Below, piece after piece: positions 1 to 7,819 of a stretch of DNA of 64,000 nucleotides. Where the stretch lies: contig NZ_LMQS01000003.1 in NCBI RefSeq assembly GCF_001424665.1, positions 249,691 to 313,690 on the forward strand. Direction: 5' to 3'. The translations under genes were made by a program, and so were the position numbers. The notes below the pieces were generated by a model. That model made no database searches. It was not told where the DNA came from and saw only the letters and a program-made list of their open reading frames with translations. Source of the stretch: Methylophilus sp. Leaf416. Lineage in GTDB: Bacteria; Pseudomonadota; Gammaproteobacteria; Burkholderiales; Methylophilaceae. Position 1 is the first letter of the stretch. Every line of letters starts with the position of its first letter.

Positions 1-677
1 CCATCCGGCACACCGCTGGCACCCACCTGGCCCAGAGTCAGGCGGGTATTGTAACTACGCAAAACATTGGAAATTTCCGACACGCTAACATTCAGGCCTG
101 CCATCTTCTGCGGGTCAGGCCAGATACGCATGGCATATTCCGGGCTGAAAGATTGCACCTTACCCACCCCCTGCACGCGTTTAAGCGTAGGCATCACAGT
201 GGCAGAAGACAACTCTCCAAGGTCAATTTCGCTGTAGCGGTTATCTTCAGAAGTCAGCGACACAATCAGCTGGAAGCTGTCAGCAGATTTTTCGACCATG
301 ATGCCGCTACGGCGGACGATTTCCGGCAAGCGCACTTCCACACTCTTGAGGCGGTTCTGCACATCCACCGCCGCCAGATCGGGGTTAGTGCCCTGGCGGA
401 AAGTGACGCTGATGGAAGCCATGCCCACATTGCTGGTGGCCGATACATACATCAGGCCTGGCATGCCATTCATCTCGCGCTCAATAATCGAGGTGACGGT
501 TTCTTCGACCACTTTTGCTGACGCGCCGGGATAAGTCGCCGCGATATTGACCACTGGCGGTGCGATGTCAGGATATTGTGCAATCGGCAATTGTTTAATC
601 GCCAGGATACCGGCCAGCACAATCAGGATAGCAATCACCCATGCAAATATCGGGCGATCAATAAAGAATCTGCTCAT
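1..677 (-). CDS. RND efflux inner-membrane permease (HAE-1/AcrB family), N-terminal part, runs off window
   Basis: Reading the minus strand from the ATG at 677 gives MSRFFIDRPIFAWVIAIL, the typical first transmembrane segment of AcrB-type drug/proton antiporters, followed by the porter-domain signature QYPDIAPP. About 225 residues are visible of an expected ~1040. The start overlaps the stop of the upstream membrane fusion protein gene by four bases (ATGA), so the two are translationally coupled. The protein would pump substrates from the inner membrane or periplasm with the adaptor encoded just upstream. Whether an outer-membrane factor follows cannot be seen. Family assignment is firm; substrate is unknown. 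Confidence 0.93.
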   Translation of the reverse strand, partial: MSRFFIDRPIFAWVIAILIVLAGILAIKQLPIAQYPDIAPPVVNIAATYPGASAKVVEETVTSIIEREMNGMPGLMYVSATSNVGMASISVTFRQGTNPDLAAVDVQNRLKSVEVRLPEIVRRSGIMVEKSADSFQLIVSLTSEDNRYSEIDLGELSSATVMPTLKRVQGVGKVQSFSPEYAMRIWPDPQKMAGLNVSVSEISNVLRSYNTRLTLGQVGASGVPD

Positions 678-1858
678 GAAGCGGCTTTCGTTGTTTTTTC
701 GGTGGTGTCGCTTTTGCTAGCGTCTTTATCATTTACGCCGACCACTTTCGGCCTCACTTTTGTACCCGCCACTTGTGTAGCCGCATTGGTGATCACTACC
801 TTTTCGCCTGGTTGCAAGCCCTGCTCAATCACCCATTGTTTGCCGGACAGGCTGCCGGTTTGCACTTCACGTGATTCAAGCGCTTGCTGTGCATTCACTA
901 CCCAAACCCTTGCTGAAAACTGGTCGCGAAGCAAGGCATCACGTGGGATCAGAATGGCTTTCGGGTTTGTTGCCTGGCGTATCTTCAGGCGCACATAGGC
1001 GCCTGGCATCAACTCTTGCTGCGGGTTTTCAAAAATGGCGCGCATCACTACTGAGTCTGTGGTCTGGTTGACAGACACATCCGAGAATGACAGTTTTCCA
1101 GCGCTTGGGTAAGCTGTCCCGTCTGGAAGGATCAATTCGATTTTAAATTTGCCATCGCTGCCCTTGAGTTGTCCATCCCGCAGTGCTTTGCGCAAGGCAA
1201 ACACTTCAGAAGAAGATTGCGCGAAGTTGACATAGACCGGATTTACCTGCTCCACCGTGGTCATATGCGTGGCTTCATCCTTCCCCACCAGCGCACCTTC
1301 AGTCACCAGCGCACGTCTTGCCACCCCATCAATAGGTGCAGCCACATTGGCATAGCCAACATCCAGTTTGGCGCGATTGAGTTTGGCATGGGCGGCAGCC
1401 ACTTCGGCTTTTGCCAGCTGCGCTTCGGCTTGCGCCGCACGAAAATCGCGCTGGCTCACCGATTGGTCGCTCACTAATGCCTGGTAGCGTTGCAATTTGT
1501 CATTGGCATTTACCAGGTTGGCTTCTGTCCTGGCTAACTCAGCTTCGGCTTCCAGCTTGGAAGCCTGTAATTGTTCGGGATTCAGCGCAAACAAGATTGT
1601 CCCGGCTTTGACAACTTGCCCTTCCTGGTACAAACGCTTGGCGACAATACCGGTGACGCGTGCCCGCACTTCAGCAATCCGGAAAGCCTCTACCCGACCT
1701 GGCAGCTCCACTTCCGTAGGTATTTCTGTATATTGCACCTGAACCACCTCAACCTCGGGCGCGCCAGCCTGGTCAACGGCTGCCTCTTCAGTTTTGCTGC
1801 AGGCAGCCAAAAACAATAATAAAAACAAGGAAATGGATACTGAACGGAATAGCGACAT
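674..1858 (-). CDS. RND efflux periplasmic adaptor (membrane fusion protein), lipoprotein
   Basis: This AcrA/MexA-type adaptor links the RND pump to an outer-membrane channel. The N-terminus is a lipoprotein signal with lipobox LAAC at about residue 20. It is followed by a split biotinyl-lipoyl domain (VELPGRVEAF near residue 50 and APIDGVARRA near 175), an alpha-helical hairpin rich in A/E/Q (about 100-170), and a beta-barrel and membrane-proximal region. Length (~394 aa) is normal. I chose the ATG at 1858 because AAGG lies 7 nt upstream; an ATG two codons earlier (1864) is possible. It is the first gene of the minus-strand operon and is divergent from an AcrR-like repressor across a palindrome, which suggests repression by that protein. 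Confidence 0.92.
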   Translation of the reverse strand: MSLFRSVSISLFLLLFLAACSKTEEAAVDQAGAPEVEVVQVQYTEIPTEVELPGRVEAFRIAEVRARVTGIVAKRLYQEGQVVKAGTILFALNPEQLQASKLEAEAELARTEANLVNANDKLQRYQALVSDQSVSQRDFRAAQAEAQLAKAEVAAAHAKLNRAKLDVGYANVAAPIDGVARRALVTEGALVGKDEATHMTTVEQVNPVYVNFAQSSSEVFALRKALRDGQLKGSDGKFKIELILPDGTAYPSAGKLSFSDVSVNQTTDSVVMRAIFENPQQELMPGAYVRLKIRQATNPKAILIPRDALLRDQFSARVWVVNAQQALESREVQTGSLSGKQWVIEQGLQPGEKVVITNAATQVAGTKVRPKVVGVNDKDASKSDTTEKTTKAAS

Positions 1859-1904
1859 ACACATGCCTTAAATGCGGATTGCCTCCATTCTATCCGCTGC
1901 CATT

Positions 1905-1932
1905 TAATTAATCAATCGTGACTGATTAATTA
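1905..1932. promoter_or_regulatory. Palindromic operator between the RND operon and acrR-like gene
   Basis: A perfect inverted repeat with 10-bp arms TAATTAATCA (1905-1914) and TGATTAATTA (1923-1932) is separated by 8 bp. It lies in the divergent promoter region of an RND operon and a TetR/AcrR gene, the usual position of an AcrR-type operator. It overlaps the -35 side of the regulator promoter, so autoregulation is likely. Binding by the neighbouring repressor is inference from position and symmetry. Confidence 0.7.
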
Positions 1933-1946
1933 TTTTTTGCTATGAT
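1918..1946 (+). promoter_or_regulatory. Sigma-70 promoter of the acrR-like gene
   Basis: GTGACT at 1918-1923 and TATGAT at 1941-1946 are spaced by 17 bp, 33 bp before the proposed start codon. The -35 box lies inside the palindromic operator, consistent with self-repression. Confidence 0.55.
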
Positions 1947-1979
1947 GAAGCCATTCATTTCTTAAGCATGTCATTAGCC

Positions 1980-2576
1980 ATGGCCAGAAAAACCAAAGAG
2001 GATGCCCAAAAAACCCGCGACCAGATTATGGATGCTGCGGAAACCGTGTTTTACAACAAGGGATTTACGCTCACCACCATGTCAGACATTGCGGAATCCG
2101 CCGCACTTTCGCGCGGTGCCGTCTATGGTCATTACAAAAGCAAGCTGGAACTGGCAACTGCAATGGCTGAACGCGTGATAGAACAAGTCGCACCTTTTCA
2201 TGGGAATGAAAACCTGAGCCCTCTACTCAATCTGAAACACTATTGCCTGCAGGAAATCCGCAGTTACATTGAACCCAGCTCTATACAGAAAGTATTGTTT
2301 TTTCTGTATGTCGGCATTGATGATTCGCCTGAACTATTGCAACACCGCTATGCGTGGGAAAAAAAACGGATTACACAGATTAATGCTTTACTCAAACAAG
2401 CGATCACTGTTGGCGAGTTGAAACCAGATGCAGATTTCGAGCTGATGAGCCTGTATTGTCAATCTATCATTGAAGGAGTATTCAGCATTGTGCATTTTGG
2501 CAATTTGCCGGAAACACAGCGCTGGCATAAAGCCGAACAGCTATGTGAATATGGCCTGCAACGGCTTTCGACTTAG
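1980..2576 (+). CDS. acrR: TetR/AcrR family transcriptional repressor
   Basis: This is an AcrR-like repressor of the divergent RND efflux genes. The N-terminus MARKTKEDAQKTRDQIMDA resembles the start of AcrR proteins, so I place the start at the ATG at 1980 rather than the in-frame ATG at 1968. The helix-turn-helix lies at roughly residues 30-50 (TMSDIAESAALSRGAVYGHY) and is followed by an alpha-helical ligand-binding domain containing an FFLYVGIDDSPEL segment typical of the AcrR C-terminal family. Length is 198 aa, normal for the family. Ligand is unknown; the target is inferred from the shared palindrome. Confidence 0.88.
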   Translation: MARKTKEDAQKTRDQIMDAAETVFYNKGFTLTTMSDIAESAALSRGAVYGHYKSKLELATAMAERVIEQVAPFHGNENLSPLLNLKHYCLQEIRSYIEPSSIQKVLFFLYVGIDDSPELLQHRYAWEKKRITQINALLKQAITVGELKPDADFELMSLYCQSIIEGVFSIVHFGNLPETQRWHKAEQLCEYGLQRLST

Positions 2577-2664
2577 AAAAACAGGCATTGTCTGGATATG
2601 CAAATGGGCTGGTTTTTCATGCATTAAACATTGACGACTGGCCTTGGCTTCCTGCAAGATAAGG

Positions 2665-2700
2665 GTTGAATGCATTTATGTAAATTTATAAATGTTCAAC
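2665..2700. promoter_or_regulatory. Inverted repeat upstream of the Kef-type antiporter gene
   Basis: GTTGAATGCATTTAT (2665-2679) faces ATAAATGTTCAAC (2688-2700). The arms match apart from a two-base difference in the middle. It sits 89 bp before the antiporter start in a 212-bp AT-rich gap. It could be an operator or a weak terminator-like structure; there is no T-run. Confidence 0.4.
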
Positions 2701-2788
2701 TTTTTAGTATGAACATGGTCATTCATTCAAACTTATAAAAACAGCTTTTACAAAACCTAATCAATCTGCCAGAAGAAAAACACGCCTT

Positions 2789-4486
2789 ATGGATCACAAC
2801 CTTTCCCTCATTACTACCATTGCCGCAGCCTTTGCGCTTTCGCTGATTTTTGGATTAATTGCCGAAAAACTAAAATTACCCGCCCTGATTGGTTATTTAT
2901 TTGCCGGAATATTAATCGGACCGGCTACACCCGGCTTCGTGGCAGATATTGAAATCGCGTCTCAATTGTCAGAGTTAGGCGTCATGCTGCTGATGTTTGG
3001 CGTCGGCTTGCATTTCTCCATCCAGGATCTGATGTCAGTCAAACGGATTGCCTTGCCCGGCGCACTCGTGCAAATGGCATTGGCCACCCTGCTGGGCATG
3101 TTGGTCGCCCATTATTGGGGCTGGAGCGTGGGTCATGGCCTGGTGTTCGGCTTATCCCTTTCGTGCGCCAGTACCGTGGTGTTACTGAAGGCCTTGGAAT
3201 CCAGACGCATCCTCGAAAGCATGAACGGCAAAATTGCCGTAGGCTGGCTGGTGGTGGAAGATATGATTACCGTGCTGGTACTGGTGTTGATGCCCGCACT
3301 GGCTGGCGCATTAGGCGGTCAGGGTGAGGTTGCCAATGCCGGTGCCATTTGGGAAACCATAGGCATGACTATGCTCGAAATTGCCGGTTTTGTCGCAGTC
3401 ATGCTGGTGGTTGGCCGACGTGTATTGCCATGGCTTTTGTGGTATGTCGCAGGCACTGGTTCACGTGAATTATTTACGCTTACCGTGATTGCAGTTGCGA
3501 TTGGTGTCGCTTTTTTTGCATCGTCCTTATTTAACGTCTCTTTTGCGCTGGGGGCATTCTTTGCCGGGATGATCATGCGCGAATCAGAATACAGTCATCG
3601 CGCGGCAGAAGATTCCCTGCCATTCCGCGATGCATTCGCAGTCCTGTTCTTTGTGGCTGTCGGGATGCTGTTTGACCCAAGCATCCTGATCAAGCAACCT
3701 TACCAGGTGCTGGCCGTAGTGGGCATTATTGTGGTCGGTAAATCGCTGGCAGCGGTTGCTATCGTACTTGCGCTTCGCTACCCGCTGAACACCGCCTTAA
3801 CTGTTGCTGCCAGCCTGGCGCAAATTGGTGAATTTTCGTTCATTCTGGCAGGGCTGGGCGTTTCGCTGGGCTTACTCTCCCAGGACGCAATGAGCCTGGT
3901 ACTGGCAGGGGCATTGATTTCAATTGCACTTAATCCGTTAGTGTTTGCCTCGATCAAACCGTTTGCCAACTGGGTGGTGAATAAATCTGATGTCGCGCGT
4001 CGCCTTTCACAACGCATAGACCCCTACGGTGAATTGCCGATGACTACCGAAAGAAAATTCCTGGAAGGCCAGGTGGTACTCGTGGGTTATGGCCGTGTTG
4101 GTAAACGCATTGCCATGTCATTGGAAGCTTCCAGCATCCCGTTTGTGGTGGCTGAGCAAAACCGGGAACTGGTAGAAAAACTGCGTAAAAAGGGCCAGCC
4201 TGCGGTGTCAGGTAACGCAGCTGACCCAATGGTATTGATACAGGCTCACATTGCTAACGCTGCCATGCTGATTATTGCCACACCGGACTCCATGGATATC
4301 CGTAAAATTGTCGATATTGCCAAGCAGTTGAAGCCCGATATCGAAGTGGTGATCCGCACGCATCACGAAGACGAATATCAGCGCCTGCAAAAAGAAGTCG
4401 GCGATACGGTGTTTTTTGGTGAGGAAGAATTGGCCAAAGGTATGTCAGCACACGTCCTAAAACGCTTTGAACGCCATGTACTCTGA
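2789..4486 (+). CDS. ybaL: Monovalent cation:proton antiporter, Kef/YbaL type with RCK domain
   Basis: The 565-aa protein has about 12 hydrophobic segments over residues 1-395 (Na/H exchanger fold of the CPA2 family). A cytoplasmic RCK/TrkA-N nucleotide-binding domain starts near residue 425, with the dinucleotide motif VVLVGYGRVGKRIAMS. The layout equals that of E. coli YbaL and KefB/KefC: inner-membrane K+/H+ exchange gated by ligand binding to the RCK domain. It has no apparent operon partner; neighbours are an acrR-like gene and the amide operon. Family is secure; ion specificity and whether it responds to glutathione conjugates are not decided by sequence. Confidence 0.9.
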   Translation: MDHNLSLITTIAAAFALSLIFGLIAEKLKLPALIGYLFAGILIGPATPGFVADIEIASQLSELGVMLLMFGVGLHFSIQDLMSVKRIALPGALVQMALATLLGMLVAHYWGWSVGHGLVFGLSLSCASTVVLLKALESRRILESMNGKIAVGWLVVEDMITVLVLVLMPALAGALGGQGEVANAGAIWETIGMTMLEIAGFVAVMLVVGRRVLPWLLWYVAGTGSRELFTLTVIAVAIGVAFFASSLFNVSFALGAFFAGMIMRESEYSHRAAEDSLPFRDAFAVLFFVAVGMLFDPSILIKQPYQVLAVVGIIVVGKSLAAVAIVLALRYPLNTALTVAASLAQIGEFSFILAGLGVSLGLLSQDAMSLVLAGALISIALNPLVFASIKPFANWVVNKSDVARRLSQRIDPYGELPMTTERKFLEGQVVLVGYGRVGKRIAMSLEASSIPFVVAEQNRELVEKLRKKGQPAVSGNAADPMVLIQAHIANAAMLIIATPDSMDIRKIVDIAKQLKPDIEVVIRTHHEDEYQRLQKEVGDTVFFGEEELAKGMSAHVLKRFERHVL

Positions 4487-4613
4487 TACGCGTATAAAAA
4501 CTAAAGTCCGGGCGGCAATTTACGTCAAATAACGCATAGCTGTTTGCCACACCGCCGCTTAAACTAGCTTCACGAATGAAGATTGCCGTTACAGGCACCT
4601 GACATATTTCTCA

Positions 4614-4690
4614 CGCCGTCAACAGAGCCGGCGATGAGCAGAGCAAAAAAGCTCACCCACCGTTTTAAAACGGCAGGTGAGCTTTTTTTT
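4614..4690 (+). promoter_or_regulatory. amiE leader: candidate ANTAR-controlled antiterminator/terminator
   Basis: The leader contains an intrinsic terminator (next entry) and two short hairpins before it. Hairpin 1 has arms CGCCG (4614-4618) and CGGCG (4629-4633), with an inner C-G pair closing a hexaloop AACAGA (4621-4626). Hairpin 2 has arms GAGC (4641-4644) and GCTC (4651-4654) with hexaloop AAAAAA. The 3' arm of hairpin 2 is also the start of the terminator 5' arm, so the two structures exclude each other. AmiR-type ANTAR proteins are known to antiterminate amidase leaders. Both loops have A at position 1 but A, not the usual G, at position 4, so the match to the ANTAR consensus is partial. 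Confidence 0.55.
4651..4690 (+). terminator. Intrinsic terminator in the amiE leader
   Basis: GCTCACC (4651-4657) pairs with GGTGAGC (4676-4682), with an inner stem CCGTTTT/AAAACGG separated by a CA/CA internal loop, followed by eight T residues (4683-4690). It lies 56 bp upstream of the amiE start and downstream of ybaL. It could end ybaL transcripts, but its overlap with an alternative hairpin and the presence of amiR argue for attenuation of the ami operon. Confidence 0.85.
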
Positions 4691-4745
4691 CGTCTGTTGC
4701 CAGCGTGATTCATTCATTTCACTTACTTTTATTCAGGAGAAGCAC

Positions 4746-5765
4746 ATGATACATGGTGATATTTCAAGCAGTAACGATACCGTCGGCGTAGCTGTGGTGA
4801 ACTACAAAATGCCACGACTACATACTAAAGCAGAAATACTGGACAACTGCCGCAACATTGCAGACATGGTGGTCAACATGAAAGCTGGCCTGCCTGGCAT
4901 GGACCTGGTGATTTTCCCGGAATACAGTACGCACGGCATTATGTATGATGGCCAGGAGATGTATGACAATGCGACGACGGTCCCCGGCCCCGAGACGGAC
5001 ATTTTTGCCGAAGCCTGTCGCAAGGCGAAAGTCTGGGGCGTGTTTTCCATTACTGGCGAGCAGCACGAAGAGCATCCGAACAAAGCGCCTTACAACACCT
5101 TGATTCTGATGAATGACAAAGGCGAGATTGTTCAGAAATACCGCAAGATTATGCCTTGGGTGCCAATCGAAGGCTGGTACCCCGGCAAGGAAACCTTTAT
5201 CAGCGAGGGGCCCAAAGGACTCAAGGTCAGCCTGATTATCTGTGATGACGGCAACTACCCTGAAATCTGGCGTGACTGCGCCATGAAAGGTGCCGAGCTG
5301 ATTGTACGTTGCCAGGGCTATATGTATCCGGCCAAAGAGCAGCAAATCCTGATCAGCAAGGCCATGGCGTTTGCCAATAACACCTATGTCGCGGTGTCCA
5401 ATGCTGCCGGCTTTGATGGCGTCTATTCCTACTTTGGTCACTCTGCGATTATCGGTTTTGACGGCCGGACCCTGGGCGAATGTGGCGAAGAGGAAAATGG
5501 CGTGCAGTATGCAGCACTGAGCAAGCACTTGATCCGCGACTTTCGCAAACATGGTCAATCTGAAAATCACTTATTCAAGTTGCTGCACCGCGGTTATACC
5601 GGGGTGCTTAACTCTGGCGATGGTGACCAAGGCATCGCACAGTGCCCTTACAGCTTTTACAGCAAGTGGATACAAGACCCGGCAGCCGCACGCGACATGG
5701 TAGAATCGTTTACACGCCCCACCTTGGGCACCAAAGAAGCACCAATAGACGGCATACCAAACTAA
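4746..5765 (+). CDS. amiE: Aliphatic amidase
   Basis: AmiE hydrolyses short-chain aliphatic amides such as acetamide to the acid and ammonia in the cytoplasm. The 339-aa protein is a nitrilase-superfamily enzyme whose N-terminus ([19 protein letters not shown]) is close to Pseudomonas AmiE. The catalytic triad is visible as Glu59 (VIFPEY), Lys134 (KYRKIMPW) and Cys166 (LIICDDGN), at the same numbering as AmiE. The start is the ATG at 4746, preceded by AGGAG; an upstream in-frame start at 4677 would fall inside the terminator. It is first in amiE-amiC-amiR. The amiB and amiS genes found in Pseudomonas are absent. Formamidase (AmiF) is a close relative, but the AmiC/AmiR neighbours favour AmiE. 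Confidence 0.95.
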   Translation: MIHGDISSSNDTVGVAVVNYKMPRLHTKAEILDNCRNIADMVVNMKAGLPGMDLVIFPEYSTHGIMYDGQEMYDNATTVPGPETDIFAEACRKAKVWGVFSITGEQHEEHPNKAPYNTLILMNDKGEIVQKYRKIMPWVPIEGWYPGKETFISEGPKGLKVSLIICDDGNYPEIWRDCAMKGAELIVRCQGYMYPAKEQQILISKAMAFANNTYVAVSNAAGFDGVYSYFGHSAIIGFDGRTLGECGEEENGVQYAALSKHLIRDFRKHGQSENHLFKLLHRGYTGVLNSGDGDQGIAQCPYSFYSKWIQDPAAARDMVESFTRPTLGTKEAPIDGIPN

Positions 5766-5823
5766 AGCGAATCAACCGCAATCCGGCATCCAGGCCACAC
5801 GGGATGCCGCAAGGAACAGCATC

Positions 5824-6981
5824 ATGGCAAATACCGACCCGATTTCGGTCGGCGTCCTGTTTTCGACCAGCGGCGCCACTGCAACCATAGAACGCTCACA
5901 GGCATTTGCGACCTTTTTCGCCATCAACGAAATCAACGCGGCTGGCGGCATTTGTGGCCGCGAACTGTTGCCAGTACATTACAATCCGCAAGGCATTTCG
6001 CAACAATATCAAGCATTGGCTGAACGCATGATCCGTGAGGACAAAGTCAATGTGATTTTTGGCTGCTACATGTCCAGCACGCGCAAAGCGGTGATCCCGG
6101 TAGTTGAGAAATGGCGCAAGTTGTTGTTTTACCCAACCCCTTATGAGGGTTTTGAGTTTTCGCCACATGTGATTTACACAGGCGCCGCACCTAACCAGAA
6201 TAGTGCACAACTGGCGGATTATATGACCCGTCACTTTGGTGCGCGTGTTTACCTGATTGGCTGTGATTATATCTATCCCTATGAGTCCAACCGTATCATG
6301 AGTGACTTTATCCTCGAGGTCCCTGGTGGCAAAAAGCTGGCCGAGCGCTATTTGCCACTGGATGCCACGGAAAAAGACTTTTTGCCGATTGCGCGCGACA
6401 TCAAGGCAAAATCTCCTGACTTTGTATTCTCCACTGTGGTTGGCAAAGCCACCCGCATGTTGTACCAGGCCTACGCTGACATTGGCATGGATGCCATGAA
6501 AACACCGATTGCAAGCCTGACCACTTGTGAAGCGGAAGCCGCTGAAATGGGCAGCAGGATTGCGGCTGGACATTTCACGTCAGCGCCCTACTTCCAGTCG
6601 ATTCAGACTGCAGAAAACCAGGCCTGCCTACGCAAGTTCCGTGAACAATATGGCGACGAGATTGAGCCTAACATGTGCTGGGAAGCCGCTTACTTTCAAA
6701 CACACTTATTCGCTGAAGCCATGCGTGCAGCAGGCGACGATACCTACGATGTGTTGTTGCCCCATATACTCGGTCGTGAACATCAGGCACTGCAGGGTCG
6801 TGTGGCGATTAACCCCGCCAACCATCACACTTTACTGCATCCTCGTATAGGTCGCGTCAATCACCATGGTCAGTTCGACATTGTGGCCGAGTCAGCCGGC
6901 GTGAGCCCGGATCCATATCTTGTCACGCATACCAATGAGACTTGGCGTCAGTTTATGATGCCGGAGCCGCAAATTGGCTAA
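5824..6981 (+). CDS. amiC: Amide sensor and negative regulator of AmiR
   Basis: AmiC is a periplasmic-binding-protein-like sensor that works in the cytoplasm: it holds AmiR inactive and releases it when it binds an amide. The 385-aa length equals Pseudomonas AmiC, there is no signal peptide, and diagnostic stretches are present (FGCYMSSTRKAVIPVVEKW, YPTPYEGFEFSPH, PNQNSAQLADY, FSTVVG). It begins 58 bp after amiE. Its 3' end overlaps the amiR start by eight bases, so the two regulators are probably made in a coupled ratio, as expected for a stoichiometric complex. Confidence 0.94.
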   Translation: MANTDPISVGVLFSTSGATATIERSQAFATFFAINEINAAGGICGRELLPVHYNPQGISQQYQALAERMIREDKVNVIFGCYMSSTRKAVIPVVEKWRKLLFYPTPYEGFEFSPHVIYTGAAPNQNSAQLADYMTRHFGARVYLIGCDYIYPYESNRIMSDFILEVPGGKKLAERYLPLDATEKDFLPIARDIKAKSPDFVFSTVVGKATRMLYQAYADIGMDAMKTPIASLTTCEAEAAEMGSRIAAGHFTSAPYFQSIQTAENQACLRKFREQYGDEIEPNMCWEAAYFQTHLFAEAMRAAGDDTYDVLLPHILGREHQALQGRVAINPANHHTLLHPRIGRVNHHGQFDIVAESAGVSPDPYLVTHTNETWRQFMMPEPQIG

Positions 6982-7594
6982 CAAAGGTGCAACAGGCTCA
7001 CGCTCAACCCTGGAGCTATTCCGCCAGCTACGACAGTCACGCATGACCATTTTTCATCCACGCGATGAAAAATGCAGTACATTGATACAGCAACTAGAGC
7101 GCATAGGCTGCCAGACCGTGTCACTGTGGCCACCCACTGCTGAACTGCCCGAAAAAACAGATCTGGTGATTTTTCTGTTGAATGCGGAGGCCAGTAATAG
7201 AAAAAAACTGCCCTGGTTAATGCCTGACTCGCCAATTCCGCTGATTGGCATGATTGAGTATGAAAACCCGACCATTCTCGATACGGCTACAACACTCGGC
7301 TGTCATGGCATTCTGGTCAGTCCGACGCAACCACATGGCATCCTGTCTACTCTTATTATGGCGATTCACCATTTTCATGAAGTCAGGACCTTACAAAAGC
7401 GGAACCAGCGCCTGGAGCAAAAACTGCAGGCAGCAAATGAAATCAGCGCCGCACAGGCGATCCTGGCCCGTGCACGCGGTATCAGCGCCATCGCAGCCTA
7501 CAAACTCATGCGCGAACAAGCCATGCTCAAGCGTGTGACAGTGGAAGAAATTGCGCGAGCGATTGTGCATGCCGAAGGGACTTTATTCAATTAA
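6974..7594 (+). CDS. amiR: ANTAR-domain transcription antiterminator AmiR
   Basis: AmiR is an RNA-binding antiterminator of the amidase operon, sequestered by AmiC. The 206-aa protein has a degenerate receiver-like N-terminal half, a coiled coil (about 135-155), and a C-terminal ANTAR domain ending near residue 200 (AQAILARARGISAIAAYKLM). The likely start is TTG at 6974, preceded by GGAG seven bases upstream. The alternative ATG at 7043 would remove residues that align with the N-terminus of Pseudomonas AmiR (the run leading to LERIGC). The start overlaps the amiC stop codon. The expected target is the terminator-containing amiE leader at 4614-4690. Confidence 0.9.
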   Translation: MANKGATGSRSTLELFRQLRQSRMTIFHPRDEKCSTLIQQLERIGCQTVSLWPPTAELPEKTDLVIFLLNAEASNRKKLPWLMPDSPIPLIGMIEYENPTILDTATTLGCHGILVSPTQPHGILSTLIMAIHHFHEVRTLQKRNQRLEQKLQAANEISAAQAILARARGISAIAAYKLMREQAMLKRVTVEEIARAIVHAEGTLFN

Positions 7595-7819
7595 TGCATG
7601 CTTGTGTATGCAAGAAACCCTGCTACAGCTCATGTTCAACCATGGCGATAATAATCGTTCCCTCCTTCACAAATAGCCTCGATCTCATCTTTTCCTGACG
7701 TCCAACTAACCACACCCTTCAACTTGTACACATGCAGATACGTATCGTTACACCTGCATGCAATCAAACGCAGTACAATTTTGTCAGACATGAATAATGA
7801 CTTCCTCATTGGTACTTCT

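Noticed and set aside
153-534. Plus-strand frames within the RND permease gene
   Set aside because: They are antisense shadows of a gene with clear family motifs on the minus strand.
4540-4620. Sigma-54 promoter for amiE (TTGCCACACCGCCGC or AGGCACCTGAC)
   Set aside because: The first lacks GG at -24 and is one base short in spacing; the second lacks GC at -12.
4818-5570. 250-aa minus-strand frame opposite amiE
   Set aside because: Mirror of the conserved amiE codons; no recognisable motif or ribosome binding site.
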